The notes beneath the pieces were generated by a model. That model saw only the letters and a program-made list of their open reading frames with translations. It made no database searches and had not been told where the DNA came from. This document shows positions 1-9,761 of a stretch of 64,000 nt of DNA, piece after piece (positions within the stretch are counted from its first letter, which is position 1; each line of letters starts with the position of its first letter). The translations under genes were made by a program, and so were the position numbers. This DNA comes from Cyanobium sp. NIES-981 (lineage in GTDB: Bacteria; Cyanobacteriota; Cyanobacteriia; PCC-6307; Cyanobiaceae): contig CAMDEM010000009.1 in the NCBI GenBank assembly GCA_945896675.1, positions 1 through 64,000 of the forward strand. Reading direction: 5' to 3'.

Positions 1-467
1 ATTGGTTGGTGCGCAGCGCTGAATTGATCAGCAGCGAAGTTCTCTCCTGTTGTGCCAGCTGGCCGGAATTACGCCGCTATCTACTGGAACCAGAGCTGCT
101 AGCCACCCGCAACTTGGAACGCCTACGCAACCAACTCAACGCCCAACAACGTTGGAATAGCTGGTTTGTACGGCCGATCGCCCTCTATGAGAGCCGCCGA
201 TCGCTCTTCTCTCTCCAAGCCGGGGGTATTGCCTTGGTCGACCTCACCGAACCCCGGGATGCTGAACTGCGGGACTTGGGCTGGGTGCAGCAACTTGTGA
301 CCCTCTCCCTTGAAACCCGGGACGCCCTCGCCCCCCAACTGCAAAGCCTGATCAAGGGGCTCGGAGATCTGTTCGTTGTCTTGCTCACCCAGGTGGTGGG
401 CCGTTCCATCGGCCTCGTGGGCCGCGGCATCCGCCAGGGCATGGGCCGCAGCCTCAGCCGCGGCTAA
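1..467 (+). CDS. DUF3685 (Ycf55-like) family protein, 3' end
   Basis: The reading frame is open from the first bases of the window, so this is the 3' end of a gene that starts upstream; the TTG at base 6 is only the first start-like codon. About 154 residues are visible. They contain a charged helical stretch (NLERLRNQLNAQQ), a WFVRPIALYESRR segment and a Gly/Arg-rich tail (GRGIRQGMGRSLSRG), which resemble the C-terminal part of the cyanobacterial DUF3685 family, itself related to plastid Ycf55. No biochemical function is established for the family. The downstream thioredoxin-fold gene starts about 35 bases later on the same strand and may be cotranscribed. The family call is from memory of the pattern and is moderate. 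Confidence 0.6.
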   Translation, partial: WLVRSAELISSEVLSCCASWPELRRYLLEPELLATRNLERLRNQLNAQQRWNSWFVRPIALYESRRSLFSLQAGGIALVDLTEPRDAELRDLGWVQQLVTLSLETRDALAPQLQSLIKGLGDLFVVLLTQVVGRSIGLVGRGIRQGMGRSLSRG

Positions 468-501
468 AGGCCACAATGACCCCACATTGAGGCCTGAAAC
501 C

Positions 502-1065
502 GTGCCGTTGCGCCTGCCTGGTCGCCCCTTCCTCGGGGTATTGCTGGCCCTGTGGATCGGCCTCACGGGATTGGGGGTTCAACCTGCGTACGCCGCCCTG
601 ACGAACAACACCTACGACGGCAATATCTACGCCCTCTACGCCGGTAATGGCTCCCTAGTGCCCCCCCGGGGCACCCTCGCCCAGGCCATGGCCGATCACC
701 GGCCAGCAGCCGTGATCTACTACCTCGATGACGATGCCGCGAGCAAGCAGTTCTCCCCGGTGGTCTCCGAATTGCAACGGCTCTGGGGCAACAGGATTGA
801 GTTGATTCCCCTGGTGATCGACCCCCTGCAAAACCGCGCCACCGAAGGTCCCACTGATCCGGCCACGTACTGGAGCGGGGTCATTCCCCAGGTGGTGGTG
901 TTTGACCCCGATGGAAAGGTGGTGTTCAACGCCAGCGGCTCTGTGGACGTGGACCGCATCAACGATGGCTTGAGCATGGCCACGGGCATCCCCTTGCCTG
1001 AAGGGGGCACCACCAGCACCACAGTGAGTTTCAACGAACTCAATGCGGAGGTTGTCAGCCGCTGA
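502..1065 (+). CDS. exported thioredoxin-fold protein without CXXC
   Basis: A 187-residue protein if the GTG at 502 is used; the ORF track start at 376 lies inside the upstream gene and codes for shadow sequence. From GTG the protein opens with a clear signal peptide, basic then hydrophobic ([16 protein letters not shown]) and an AYA cleavage site near residue 31, so it should act in the thylakoid lumen or periplasm. The mature part has a thioredoxin-like pattern (AVIYYLDDD, then [15 protein letters not shown] with the cis-Pro position), but no CXXC active site, so a redox role is doubtful. Similar proteins are annotated as thylakoid membrane or lumen proteins in cyanobacteria. Its stop overlaps the fumC start by one base (TGATG), which suggests translational coupling. 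Confidence 0.7.
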   Translation: MPLRLPGRPFLGVLLALWIGLTGLGVQPAYAALTNNTYDGNIYALYAGNGSLVPPRGTLAQAMADHRPAAVIYYLDDDAASKQFSPVVSELQRLWGNRIELIPLVIDPLQNRATEGPTDPATYWSGVIPQVVVFDPDGKVVFNASGSVDVDRINDGLSMATGIPLPEGGTTSTTVSFNELNAEVVSR

Positions 1066-2456
1066 TGGCCGAGCCGCACCTGAGCCAACGGATCGAAACC
1101 GACAGCCTGGGAGCCATTGAGGTTCCCCACGACCACTACTGGGGCGCCCAGACCCAGCGATCGATCCACTTTTTTCCCTTCGGCCAAGCCATGCCCCTGG
1201 CGGTGGTGCACGCCTTCGGCCAGCTCAAAGCGGCCTGTGCCGAAGTGAATGCCGCCAAGGGCAAACTGGATCCAGAGCTCAACGGCTTGATCGTGGCCGC
1301 CGCAGAAGAGGTGGCGTCAGGACGCTTGGATCCCGAGTTTCCCCTGAAGGTTTGGCAGACGGGTTCGGGCACCCAAACCAACATGAATGTCAATGAGGTG
1401 ATCGCCAACCGGGCGATTGAGCTGGCCGGGGGCGTGATGGGCAGCAAGAGTCCGGTGCACCCCAACGACCACGTCAACCTCAGCCAATCCAGTAATGACA
1501 CCTTCCCGGCGGCGCTCCACATCGCCGTAGCGATCGAGTTGGAACGGCAGCTGATTCCAGCCGTCGAAGGGTTGATCGGCTCACTGCAGCAGAAAAGTGA
1601 GGCGTTTGCGGGGATCGTGAAGATCGGCCGCACCCACCTGCAGGACGCCGTGCCCCTGTCCTTGGGCCAGGAATTCAGTGGCTACGTCGCCCAGCTCGAG
1701 CTCGGCCTCGAGAGCCTCAGGCACACCCTCCCCCAGGTGTATCAATTGGCCATCGGCGGTACCGCCGTGGGTACGGGTCTCAATGCCCCCAGGGGATTTG
1801 GCGATGCTGTTGCCCAGCGGCTAGCCGAGCGCCTGGGATTGCCCTTCATCAGTGCCCCCAACAAATTTCAAGCCTTGGCAGGCCATGAACCCCTGGCGGC
1901 AGCCCACGGGGCCCTGACCGTGTTGGCTGGATCGCTGATGAAGATCGCCAATGACGTGCGTTGGCTCGGCAGCGGGCCCCGCTGCGGGCTCGGTGAATTG
2001 GTTATTCCGGAAAATGAACCGGGTTCATCGATCATGCCGGGGAAGGTGAACCCCACCCAGTGCGAAAGCCTCACCATGGTGGCCGCCCAGGTAATGGGCA
2101 ACAACACGGCTGTGCAGTTAGGGGCGAGCCAGGGCAATTTTGAACTCAATGTGTTTAAGCCCCTGATCGCCCACAACATGCTCGAGAGCATCGCCTTACT
2201 GGCCGGTGCGGCCACCAGTTTCCGCGCCTTTTGTGTCGATGGACTGGAGGCCAACACCAAGCGGATAGAGCGGCTGCTGAACGACAGCCTGATGTTGGTC
2301 ACCGCCCTGACCCCAGCCATCGGCTACGACCGGGCCTGCGGCATCGCCAAGCACGCCCACAAGCACCAATTAAGCCTCAGGGAGGCCGCCCTGGTACTGG
2401 GGGAAATCAGTGCCGATGACTTCGATCGCTACGTAAAGCCCCAGCAGATGGTGTAG
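1065..2456 (+). CDS. fumC: fumarate hydratase, class II
   Basis: This 463-residue enzyme interconverts fumarate and malate, a step of the cyanobacterial TCA cycle and of fumarate recycling from purine and arginine synthesis. It is oxygen-stable and lacks an Fe-S cluster, as is usual for class II. The fumarase/aspartase superfamily signature [11 protein letters not shown] is present near residue 325, and [14 protein letters not shown] and [16 protein letters not shown] match the other two substrate-binding regions. Length is normal for the family. The ATG start overlaps the preceding stop by one base, fixing the start with good confidence. Nothing unusual is visible. Confidence 0.95.
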   Translation: MAEPHLSQRIETDSLGAIEVPHDHYWGAQTQRSIHFFPFGQAMPLAVVHAFGQLKAACAEVNAAKGKLDPELNGLIVAAAEEVASGRLDPEFPLKVWQTGSGTQTNMNVNEVIANRAIELAGGVMGSKSPVHPNDHVNLSQSSNDTFPAALHIAVAIELERQLIPAVEGLIGSLQQKSEAFAGIVKIGRTHLQDAVPLSLGQEFSGYVAQLELGLESLRHTLPQVYQLAIGGTAVGTGLNAPRGFGDAVAQRLAERLGLPFISAPNKFQALAGHEPLAAAHGALTVLAGSLMKIANDVRWLGSGPRCGLGELVIPENEPGSSIMPGKVNPTQCESLTMVAAQVMGNNTAVQLGASQGNFELNVFKPLIAHNMLESIALLAGAATSFRAFCVDGLEANTKRIERLLNDSLMLVTALTPAIGYDRACGIAKHAHKHQLSLREAALVLGEISADDFDRYVKPQQMV

Positions 2457-2507
2457 GCCAGCCAGGGGCCCCATTACGCTCCGGCGATTCGCGTTCCGTT
2501 GCTCTTG

Positions 2508-3677
2508 GTGTTCAACTTCCTGCTGCTCGCGGCCCTGCTGCTGGGCCTAAGCCTGCTGTGGCTTGAACTCCGCCATCGCCTTAGACCCGCCTCGCCCCTT
2601 CAGTTGAAGGCCGGCCCCTTCCACGTGGAGAGCAGCCCCCAGGGGATCACCGTCACCGGGGAGATCACCATCACCAATCCCCACCGGCGCATGGAAGTGT
2701 TCGTGCCGGAGATCAACCTGAATCCCACCTTGTTGGGCAACGGCGACCTCCGCAACCTGGAGGTGAAAACCCAGATTGTGGCCCTCCATCCCGATGAGGA
2801 CAGCAGGCCCGACCACTATTGGGCCGCCTACATCGTGAAAGGGCGCAAGAACACACGAGCCTCCCTTGAGATCAGCATCACTGCGGCCCCAGGAATTGCC
2901 ATCAAGAAACTCATTGACACCCTCTGGATCGAGGTGGTCTGGGTCAATTACGGACCCTTTGGTCGCCTGCACCGCCGGGATGGATTCCTTGTTCCCCTGC
3001 GCAAACCCGAGCCGATCAACGCCAACACCGCAGCTTGGCGCCAGGGTGATCGCTGCCAGGTGCTTCCGATTGGCACCCACCTGCTCGGTGTTCTCGACGA
3101 GCCCCAAGAGGTGTTGCGCCGTTATGCCGGTCACCTCTGGCAGAGCGGCGACGTGCTCACCATTGGCGAAACACCCCTGGCGGTGATGCAAGGCCAGTAC
3201 CTCCATCCCGCCACGCTGGAACCCTCGGCCCTGGCCCGGTTGCTTTGCCGGGTGTTCCATCCCACCAGCAGCTTGGCCACGGCCTGCGGGATGCAAAGCC
3301 TGATTGACCGAGAGGGCCCGGCCCGGATTCTTGGTGCCTGGCTGATTGGCACCGGGCTCAAGGTCCTGGGCTTCAAGGGCTGGTTTTATCGGCTAGCGGG
3401 AGATCAAGCCCGGCTGATTGATGACATCACCGGCACCACGCCGCCCTATGACCAAACCCTGGTGATGGGGCCCCAGGAACCGGGGCATTTCTGCCAACAC
3501 ATGGCTGAGGCCCTGGGCGTGGCCGTGGCGGTTGTGGATGTGAACGACCTGGGCCGGGTCAAGGTGCTCGCCGCCAGCCAGGGTTGTGACGGGGCCCTGC
3601 TGGAGCGGGCCCTGAGGCCCAACCCGGCCGGAAACGCCAACGAACGCACTCCCCTGGTGCTGGTTCGCGGAACCTAG
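2508..3677 (+). CDS. CofE-like (F420-0:gamma-glutamyl ligase-related) membrane-anchored protein
   Basis: The protein has about 389 residues from GTG 2508; the TTG at 2499 in the same frame would add three residues. Residues 1-20 form one hydrophobic anchor (FNFLLLAALLLGLSLLWLEL). The next 150 residues look like a beta-rich domain found in cyanobacterial homologues. The C-terminal half (QVLPIGTHLL to the end, with GTTPPYDQTLVMGPQEPGHFCQHMAEALG) resembles the F420-0:gamma-glutamyl ligase fold. Cyanobacteria carry proteins annotated this way, but many do not make full F420 and the true substrate is not known. It follows fumC by 51 bases on the same strand. The ligase activity is therefore a family label, not a prediction I would defend. 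Confidence 0.65.
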   Translation: MFNFLLLAALLLGLSLLWLELRHRLRPASPLQLKAGPFHVESSPQGITVTGEITITNPHRRMEVFVPEINLNPTLLGNGDLRNLEVKTQIVALHPDEDSRPDHYWAAYIVKGRKNTRASLEISITAAPGIAIKKLIDTLWIEVVWVNYGPFGRLHRRDGFLVPLRKPEPINANTAAWRQGDRCQVLPIGTHLLGVLDEPQEVLRRYAGHLWQSGDVLTIGETPLAVMQGQYLHPATLEPSALARLLCRVFHPTSSLATACGMQSLIDREGPARILGAWLIGTGLKVLGFKGWFYRLAGDQARLIDDITGTTPPYDQTLVMGPQEPGHFCQHMAEALGVAVAVVDVNDLGRVKVLAASQGCDGALLERALRPNPAGNANERTPLVLVRGT

Positions 3678-3749
3678 GGCCAGTTCAACCAATCCACTTC
3701 GTTCGAGCTCGATAGACTTGGGGTTCAGGGTCTTTTTGGAACCACCCCC

Positions 3750-4808
3750 ATGGCGGTTGAGCCAGACCCAACCCAGTCTCCAGGAGCCCCATGCGCCACA
3801 AGTTGGCGGTTGGAGCCCCTGGCGGGCTGGCACCTGCCTTTGCTCAGTGATCCAACGTTCCTTCCGCTCCAGAGCGTGCTGCAACGGGCCGTTTGGCTCG
3901 GGCTACCGGAGAGGCTGATCCACGCCCTCGCCGCCCGCCAGCCCATTGCACCGTTGGTGCTTGTCGCCTTTAGCGAGCACAATCCCCTTGGGCTGATTGT
4001 GACCAGCCGACTCAACCGCAGCGGCAGTTGCTGGCAAGTGCAGCACCTACGCCTTGTGAACCCCATCGGTCAGAGGGATTTGGCTACAACCCTGCTGCGG
4101 GAAGCCATCCACCAGGCCAGGGATGCCACCAGCTGGATGGCAACGGCCTCCAGCCTTGATTCCAAACGCCTGGCCCTGCTGCGTGAGCAAGGATTCCAAC
4201 CCCTGCGCACCGACCAACTGTGGTGCTGGCCTGGCGTCAACGAGGCGCAAAGGGGGAACAGCTCAGCCCTTGGCTCCTTACAACTGCGCCAACTCAACCG
4301 GCGCACCGGGGGCCTGCTCTGGCACCTGGAGCAGGCCGCTTGCCCAGCCCAACTCCGCCAGCTACTGGACCGGCGGGTCGAAGACCTGCTCGATCAAAGC
4401 CATCGCAAGGGCTGGATTTTGGTCGATGGGGTCCGGGATGATGCGGTTGCCGGAGTGCGTTGGGTTGGGGAGCACGCCGGTGGGGGCCATGACGTGGAAC
4501 TCACGGTTCATCCTGGCTGGCAACACCTGATTGGTGGCGCTACGGAGCTGCTGTTGGCCCAAGCCCAGCAATCCTTTGGCCGCGGTGAAGACCTCTGGCT
4601 GCGCTGCGATGTGCGTGATGCATCCCGCCAGGACTGGCTTCGGGGGCGCGGTGCCCTGGAACGGGGGGAACGGGTGCTGATGGCGCGCAGCGTCTGGCGC
4701 CGCCACGAACAGCCCCTGCCAGCGCTCGCAGCCCAGCGGCTCGAGGCCATGTTCGGCCAACTGCAACCCCAACGCCGTCCCCTGCCCACCCCGCTCATTC
4801 CCCGTTAA
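3750..4808 (+). CDS. double GNAT-like acetyltransferase-domain protein
   Basis: A 352-residue protein of picocyanobacterial type. Two segments each resemble part of a GNAT acetyltransferase. Residues about 95-165 carry the late GNAT pattern (LVNPIGQRDLATTLLREAIHQA, then LDSKRLALLREQGFQPL). Residues about 245-330 repeat it (LTVHPGWQHLIGGATELLLAQA, then DASRQDWLRGRGALERGERVLMAR). This suggests a duplicated, partly degenerate GNAT fold. Acceptor substrate is unknown. The ATG at 3750 follows a 72-base gap. The stop overlaps the ruvX start by one base (TAATG), tying it to the ruvX operon. Confidence 0.65.
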   Translation: MAVEPDPTQSPGAPCATSWRLEPLAGWHLPLLSDPTFLPLQSVLQRAVWLGLPERLIHALAARQPIAPLVLVAFSEHNPLGLIVTSRLNRSGSCWQVQHLRLVNPIGQRDLATTLLREAIHQARDATSWMATASSLDSKRLALLREQGFQPLRTDQLWCWPGVNEAQRGNSSALGSLQLRQLNRRTGGLLWHLEQAACPAQLRQLLDRRVEDLLDQSHRKGWILVDGVRDDAVAGVRWVGEHAGGGHDVELTVHPGWQHLIGGATELLLAQAQQSFGRGEDLWLRCDVRDASRQDWLRGRGALERGERVLMARSVWRRHEQPLPALAAQRLEAMFGQLQPQRRPLPTPLIPR

Positions 4809-5305
4809 TGCCCCCCCAACCCCTAGCCAGATCGGTCCTGGCGCTGGATGTGGGTCGCCGGCGGATCGGCTTGGCGGGTTGCGACCCCCTCGGGATCACC
4901 GTGACCCCGCTCGGGGCCCTGGCCCGGGGCAAATTTCCAGCGGATCTGGAACGGCTGAAGCCCCTGGTGGTCCAACGGCGAGTTCAGGCCCTGGTGGTGG
5001 GTCTACCGCTGGATCGCGATGGCAGGCCCACCGAACAAGCAGCCCACTGCCGCCGTTATGGGGAACGGATTGCCCGATCGTTGGAGCTCCCCCTAGCTTG
5101 GGTCAATGAGCACGCCAGCACCTGGGCTGCAGGAGAACAGCGGGGTCTCCACGGCGACCGCAGCGGCGCCCTCGACAGTGCCGCCGCTGCCTTGCTGCTA
5201 GAGCAATGGCTGGCCGAGGGGCCTGAAGCGGTTCTGCTGTATTGCGAACCGGTGCAACCAGCGACCCCCAACGACGGCAAAAAAGCCAACGTTGATCCAT
5301 CCTGA
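4808..5305 (+). CDS. ruvX: putative pre-16S rRNA nuclease / Holliday junction resolvase-like YqgF
   Basis: This 165-residue RNase H-fold protein belongs to the YqgF/RuvX family, which in E. coli matures the 5' end of 16S rRNA and was first named a putative Holliday junction resolvase. The first acidic motif is LALDVGRRRIGLA near residue 12, the middle motif is ALVVGLPLDRDG, and the last acidic region is GALDSAAAALLLEQWL. The family's usual WDER-like segment here reads VNEHASTWAAGE, retaining the Glu and the T/W region. Length is typical. It overlaps both the GNAT-like gene and, if the longer start is used, DUF3727. Confidence 0.85.
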   Translation: MPPQPLARSVLALDVGRRRIGLAGCDPLGITVTPLGALARGKFPADLERLKPLVVQRRVQALVVGLPLDRDGRPTEQAAHCRRYGERIARSLELPLAWVNEHASTWAAGEQRGLHGDRSGALDSAAAALLLEQWLAEGPEAVLLYCEPVQPATPNDGKKANVDPS

Positions 5306-5324
5306 GAAGACAACCACCAACGCC

Positions 5325-5876
5325 ATGAGCTCTGAAAGTTCCGCCATGACCAACGCAGGCGACGTGCCCACAGTGCTGGTGAGCGATACCCGGGGCCGCC
5401 AACTCCTCTGTTTCCTGGAAGAGTTGATTCCCCTGGATGGCCATGATTATGTGCTGCTCACCCCGGTGGACACCCCGGTCTGCCTCTTCCAGTTGGACGA
5501 CGAGGAAGATCCCGAGCTGATCGACACCATCGACGCCACCGAGCCCATCCTCTCTGTGGCTGATGTGGTCCTGCAGGAGCACGACCTCACCCTGGTGCGC
5601 TCCGCCGTCACCCTCACCGTCAGCGGCGAACTCGATGAACCCGAGCCCGAAGACCTCGAAGACGACGAGGACGCCGATGATGATTCTGAGACCTATGAAC
5701 TTCTCGTGAGTTTCATGGTCGACAACCAGGAATATGGCCTCTACATCCCCCTCGACCCCTTCTTTGTGGTCGCTCGGATGCAAGGCACCGAAGCCATTCT
5801 CGTGGAAGGCGAGGAATTTGATCGGGTCCAACCCCGTATCGAAGCCGAACTGGCAGAGCGAGAGGGCGATCTCTGA
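5325..5876 (+). CDS. DUF3727 family protein
   Basis: A soluble, very acidic protein of about 183 residues from ATG 5325; another in-frame ATG lies at 5346, and the ORF-track start at 5292 is a TTG inside ruvX. The N-terminal half (VLVSDTRGRQLLCFLEELIPLDG, VDTPV) and the C-terminal half (YELLVSFMVDNQEYGLYIPLDPFF) match DUF3727, a family of cyanobacteria and plastids with no assigned activity. The two halves are joined by an Asp/Glu run (EPEDLEDDEDADDDSE) with almost no basic residues, likely disordered. Its stop overlaps the next ATG (TGATG), so translation is probably coupled to the YqeG phosphatase gene. Confidence 0.8.
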   Translation: MSSESSAMTNAGDVPTVLVSDTRGRQLLCFLEELIPLDGHDYVLLTPVDTPVCLFQLDDEEDPELIDTIDATEPILSVADVVLQEHDLTLVRSAVTLTVSGELDEPEPEDLEDDEDADDDSETYELLVSFMVDNQEYGLYIPLDPFFVVARMQGTEAILVEGEEFDRVQPRIEAELAEREGDL

Positions 5877-6385
5877 TGCTCGCTGAGCTGTTGCGCCCCA
5901 ACTGGTTGATGGAGTGCACCCTGGCGGAACTTCCGCTGGAGGCCCTCCAGGAGCGCGGTATCCAGGCCCTGGTCTTGGATGTGGATCGCACCCTGTTGCC
6001 GCGTCGCCAAAGCCTGGTGCCACCGCTGGCCTTGGGTTGGTTGCACGAAGCTAAGCAGCAGTTCCCGATCCATCTGTTCAGCAATAACCCCTCCCGCCAG
6101 CGCATTGGCTCCGTGGCCCAAACCCTGGGCCTGCCTTTCACCACCTCGGCGGGCAAGCCCCGTCGCGGTGCCCTTCGGCGGGTTCTGGCCCAACTCAACG
6201 TTCCGGCCGCCCAGGTCGCCCTCGTGGGCGACCGGCTTTTTACTGATGTGATCGCAGGCAACCGCCTGGGCCTATTCACGGTGCTCGTCAAACCGATTGA
6301 TGCCACTGGCCAGCCCTGCCAACGGGATCGTCTGCAAAAAATGGAATTGCGCTTGGCGCAATGGATGGGTGCTGCCCTCCGCTGA
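5876..6385 (+). CDS. YqeG family HAD IIIA-type phosphatase
   Basis: The 169 residues show the HAD phosphatase motifs in order: motif I LVLDVDRTLLP near residue 38, motif II LFSNN near 70, and the acidic motif VGDRLFTDVIAGN near 122 preceded by a Lys-containing GKPRRGALRR. This is the small YqeG type related to phosphatidylglycerophosphatase GEP4 of mitochondria and chloroplast PGPP1. A role in phosphatidylglycerol synthesis, important for thylakoids, is plausible by that relationship but is inference. It overlaps DUF3727 upstream and proB downstream by one base each, forming a coupled DUF3727-yqeG-proB unit. Confidence 0.85.
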   Translation: MLAELLRPNWLMECTLAELPLEALQERGIQALVLDVDRTLLPRRQSLVPPLALGWLHEAKQQFPIHLFSNNPSRQRIGSVAQTLGLPFTTSAGKPRRGALRRVLAQLNVPAAQVALVGDRLFTDVIAGNRLGLFTVLVKPIDATGQPCQRDRLQKMELRLAQWMGAALR

Positions 6386-7473
6386 TGACGCCCATCAGCA
6401 ACGGGGTGCGGCGGGTGATCAAGGTGGGAACCAGCCTCCTGCGGGGCACTGCTGAGCGCCCAACTCCAGCGGTGATTGCCGATCTGGCCGCAAGCCTGGC
6501 CCGGCAACAGGCCAAGGGGGATGTGCTGGCCCTGGTCACAAGCGGAGCCGTGGGCCTGGGCTGTGGGGCCCTCAAGTTGGCCAAGCGGCCCACGGAAGTG
6601 GTCGCCCTTCAGGCCGCCGCCGCCGTCGGCCAGGGCCAGCTCATGGCCCTCTACCAAGACGCCTTTACCCGTTGCGGTGTCGCCGTGGCCCAGGTCCTCC
6701 TCACCAGGGGGGATCTCGCCTCCAGGCGTCGGTATCAAAATGCCTGCAGCACCCTCGAACAGCTGCTCAGCTGGGGGGTGGTTCCCGTGGTGAACGAAAA
6801 CGACACCCTGGCCACCGATGAGCTGCGCTTCGGGGACAACGACACCCTCTCCGCCCTAGTGGCCGTGGCCGTGGGCGCCGATGAGTTGGTCTTGCTCACC
6901 GATGTGGATCGGCTCTATTCGGGGGACCCCCGCAGCGACGCCTCCGCCCAACCGATTGAGGAGGTGCGCAACCTCGCGGAGTTGGAACGCTTCAGCCAGG
7001 GGGCTACGGGCGGTGGCCAGTGGGGCACCGGGGGCATGACCACCAAAATTGCGGCCGCCCGCATTGCCACCTCGAGTGGCATCCGGGTGCGGCTGGCCGA
7101 TGGCCGGGATCCCCGGGTTCTCGATGCCTTGTTTGCTGGCGAGAAGGTTGGCACGGTGTTCCAGCCATCCCAGAGCCCGTTACCCGATCGCAAGCGCTGG
7201 CTAGCCCATGCCCTGCTCCCCAAGGGAAACCTGAGGCTCGACCCCGGCGCCGAGGCCGCCTTGGTGGACCGGGGGGCTTCGCTGCTGGCCGTGGGCGTGC
7301 AATCCGTGGAGGGGGAGTTTGGGCGTCGGGAAGCGGTGCGGCTGCTGAGCGCCGATGGCCGGGAATTGGGCCGAGGTTTATCCACCCTCAGCAGCGGGGA
7401 ACTGCGGGAGCTGATGGGCAGAGCAGGGGTTGAGGTGGTGCACCGCGACCAGTTGGTGATCACAAGGGGCTAG
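6385..7473 (+). CDS. proB: glutamate 5-kinase (gamma-glutamyl kinase)
   Basis: This enzyme phosphorylates L-glutamate in the first step of proline synthesis. The 362 residues start at ATG 6385, which overlaps the previous stop; the track start 6361 is in the upstream gene. The amino acid kinase domain spans about residues 1-255 with RVIKVGTSLLRG, VTSGAVGLGCG, VVNENDTLATDE and LLTDVDRLYSGDPR. A PUA domain follows at about 275-355 (GSLRLDPGAEAALV-type sequence, then VGVQSVEGEFGRREAVRLL), as in full-length bacterial ProB that is feedback-inhibited by proline. All key features look intact. Confidence 0.95.
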   Translation: MTPISNGVRRVIKVGTSLLRGTAERPTPAVIADLAASLARQQAKGDVLALVTSGAVGLGCGALKLAKRPTEVVALQAAAAVGQGQLMALYQDAFTRCGVAVAQVLLTRGDLASRRRYQNACSTLEQLLSWGVVPVVNENDTLATDELRFGDNDTLSALVAVAVGADELVLLTDVDRLYSGDPRSDASAQPIEEVRNLAELERFSQGATGGGQWGTGGMTTKIAAARIATSSGIRVRLADGRDPRVLDALFAGEKVGTVFQPSQSPLPDRKRWLAHALLPKGNLRLDPGAEAALVDRGASLLAVGVQSVEGEFGRREAVRLLSADGRELGRGLSTLSSGELRELMGRAGVEVVHRDQLVITRG

Positions 7474-7533
7474 CCAAAGAGCCACCCCACCTACGATCCG
7501 CCCAGCTTCACCTTCCCCGCAGCCAAGCCCGTG

Positions 7534-8586
7534 ATGCTCTTCAGCGAATTGCTCAGCCGACTGGGGCAGGTGACAGGGGAGACACCACGGCATCTCGCCA
7601 GCGATCCCGAGCTCCAGGGCGCCAACGCCCTGGACCAGGCCACCCCAGGACAATTGAGTTTTCTGGAGCGGGGCAATGCCCTGGCCCTCGCCCTTGACAA
7701 CACCAGGGCATCGGCGGTGCTGCTGCCTCCAGATCCCGACTTGCAAGCCATCGCCACCGCCCAGGGCCTGGCTTGGGTTGCCCTCAAGGATCCCCGGCTC
7801 GCCTTTGCCGAATCCCTCGACTGCCTGCACCCCCGCAAGCCCAAACCAGCGGGAATCCATCCAACGGCGGTGGTGGATTCCAGTGCCACCATCGGTTTCG
7901 GCGTGCATATCGGTGCCCATGTGGTGGTGGGCGAGGCCTGCACCATCGCTGATGGCTGCACCCTCCATGCCGGCGCCGTTCTCTACGAGGACGTGCAACT
8001 GGCCAGAGGATGTGAAATCCATTCCGGGGCCGTGCTGCACCCCGGCAGTCGTTTGGCCGCCCAGTGCGTGGTCCATTCCAACGCGGTGGTTGGCAGCGAG
8101 GGTTTTGGCTTTGTTCCCACGGCCCAGGGATGGCGAAAAATGCCCCAAACGGGGCTGGTGGTGCTGGAAGAGGCGGTGGAGGTGGGCTGCGGCACCACCA
8201 TCGATCGCCCATCGGTGGGCGAAACCCGCATCGGCGCTGGCACCAAAATCGACAACCTGGTGCAGATCGGCCACGGGGTGATCACCGGCAAAGGCTGTGC
8301 CCTGGCCTCCCAGGTAGGCATTGCCGGCGGCGCCAAGCTCGGCCATGGGGTGATCCTGGCCGGCCAGGTCGGGGTGGCCAACCGCGCTGTGATCGGCGAT
8401 GGGGCCATCGCCTCCTCCAAATCCGGCATCCATGGCGAAGTGGCCGCCGGTGAGGTGGTGAGTGGCTACCCCGCCATCCCGAACCGGCTGTGGTTGCGCT
8501 GTTCCGCTGCCTTCAACAAACTGCCCGAGATGGCGAAGACCCTGCGCAAGCTGCAAGCCTCTGGGCCCAAAGCAACCAGCCAGTAG
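7534..8586 (+). CDS. lpxD: UDP-3-O-acylglucosamine N-acyltransferase
   Basis: LpxD adds the second hydroxyacyl chain in lipid A synthesis, consistent with an outer membrane containing LPS. The 350 residues start at ATG 7534 (a GTG directly precedes it). A short N-terminal uridine-binding domain is followed by a left-handed beta-helix of hexapeptide repeats from about residue 105 to 330 ([28 protein letters not shown] and so on). The catalytic His region reads [12 protein letters not shown], matching the E. coli NxxQIAHNV site. It sits 60 bases after proB and is followed by leuB. Confidence 0.93.
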   Translation: MLFSELLSRLGQVTGETPRHLASDPELQGANALDQATPGQLSFLERGNALALALDNTRASAVLLPPDPDLQAIATAQGLAWVALKDPRLAFAESLDCLHPRKPKPAGIHPTAVVDSSATIGFGVHIGAHVVVGEACTIADGCTLHAGAVLYEDVQLARGCEIHSGAVLHPGSRLAAQCVVHSNAVVGSEGFGFVPTAQGWRKMPQTGLVVLEEAVEVGCGTTIDRPSVGETRIGAGTKIDNLVQIGHGVITGKGCALASQVGIAGGAKLGHGVILAGQVGVANRAVIGDGAIASSKSGIHGEVAAGEVVSGYPAIPNRLWLRCSAAFNKLPEMAKTLRKLQASGPKATSQ

Positions 8587-8622
8587 CCTCGCGCCCTGCC
8601 CTAACGCCCCGCGGCACCTGCG

Positions 8623-9696
8623 ATGACGAGCTACCGGATCACCCTGCTTCCCGGCGACGGCATCGGTCCCGAAATCACCGCGGTGACCCGCCAGCTCCTC
8701 GATGCCGTGAGCCGCCGCCACGGCTTTGAGCTCGTTTACGACGAGCAGCCCATGGGCGGCTCAGCTATTGATGCCACCGGCGAACCCCTCCCCGCAAGCA
8801 CCCTCGAAGCTTGCAAGGGCGCTGATGCCGTTCTGCTCGCTGCGATTGGCAGCCCCCAATACGACAACTTGCCGCGCGAAAAGCGGCCCGAAACGGGCTT
8901 GCTCGGCCTCAGGGCAGGGCTTGGCCTCTTCGCCAACCTGCGGCCGGTCAAAATCATTCCGGCCCTGGTCGATGCCAGCAGCCTCAAGCGCGAGGTGATC
9001 GAGGGTGTTGACCTGATGGTGGTGCGTGAGCTCACCGGTGGGGTGTACTTCGGTACCCCCAAGGGCCGGGTCGAGGCCGATGGCCATGTGCGGGCCTTCA
9101 ACACCATGGCCTACTCGGACTACGAAATTGATCGGATCGCCAAGGTGGGCTTCGACCTGGCCGTTGCCCGCGGCGGCAGGCTCTGCTCTGTCGACAAGGC
9201 CAACGTGCTCGATGTGAGCCAGCTCTGGCGTGATCGCGTTGAGGCCATCCATGCCGATTACCCAGCCGTGGAACTCAGCCACATGTATGTGGACAACGCG
9301 GCGATGCAACTGGTGCGCTCGCCGAAGCAATTCGACGTGCTGCTTACCAGCAACCTCTTCGGCGACATCCTGAGCGATGAGGCCGCCATGCTCACCGGTT
9401 CCATTGGCATGCTCCCCTCCGCCTCCCTGGGATCGGGCGGACCTGGACTGTTCGAACCTATCCATGGCTCTGCCCCCGACATCGCCCGCCAGGACAAGGC
9501 CAACCCCATGGCCATGGTGCTCAGCGCCGCCATGCTGCTGCGGGTCGGCCTCCAGGAAGGGGCCGCCGCCGCCGACCTCGAGGGGGCCGTCGACCGGGTG
9601 CTCGACGCCGGCTATCGGACCGGCGATCTCATGGCAGTTGGCTGCACCCTGCTGGGTTGCCAGGCCATGGGCGATCAACTTTTGGCAGCGCTCTAG
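8623..9696 (+). CDS. leuB: 3-isopropylmalate dehydrogenase
   Basis: This NAD-dependent enzyme oxidatively decarboxylates 3-isopropylmalate in leucine synthesis. The 357 residues begin ITLLPGDGIGPEI and include the substrate-binding VVRELTGGVYFG, the DMVLLTSNLFGDILSDE-type metal region (here DVLLTSNLFGDILSDEAAM) and EPIHGSAPDIA near the NAD site. Length and motifs are normal. It is 36 bases after lpxD and 65 bases before prk on the same strand. Confidence 0.96.
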   Translation: MTSYRITLLPGDGIGPEITAVTRQLLDAVSRRHGFELVYDEQPMGGSAIDATGEPLPASTLEACKGADAVLLAAIGSPQYDNLPREKRPETGLLGLRAGLGLFANLRPVKIIPALVDASSLKREVIEGVDLMVVRELTGGVYFGTPKGRVEADGHVRAFNTMAYSDYEIDRIAKVGFDLAVARGGRLCSVDKANVLDVSQLWRDRVEAIHADYPAVELSHMYVDNAAMQLVRSPKQFDVLLTSNLFGDILSDEAAMLTGSIGMLPSASLGSGGPGLFEPIHGSAPDIARQDKANPMAMVLSAAMLLRVGLQEGAAAADLEGAVDRVLDAGYRTGDLMAVGCTLLGCQAMGDQLLAAL

Positions 9697-9761
9697 GGCC
9701 GCCTTGGGCAAAGGGCCGACGACCTGCCAAAATTAAATTCGGTTTTTCTCTTCCTGCGCCG

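Noticed and set aside
5-566. minus-strand ORFs over the first gene
   Set aside because: They are shadows of the DUF3685 and thioredoxin-fold genes, without start signals or motifs.
3678-3749. tRNA-like segment with TTCGAGCTCGA
   Set aside because: The bases form a short palindrome but no acceptor, anticodon or D arm can be built, and the gap is only 72 bases.
7378-8721. 447-residue - strand ORF
   Set aside because: Antisense to proB, lpxD and leuB; its Gly/His-rich pattern is what high-GC codons give on the reverse strand.
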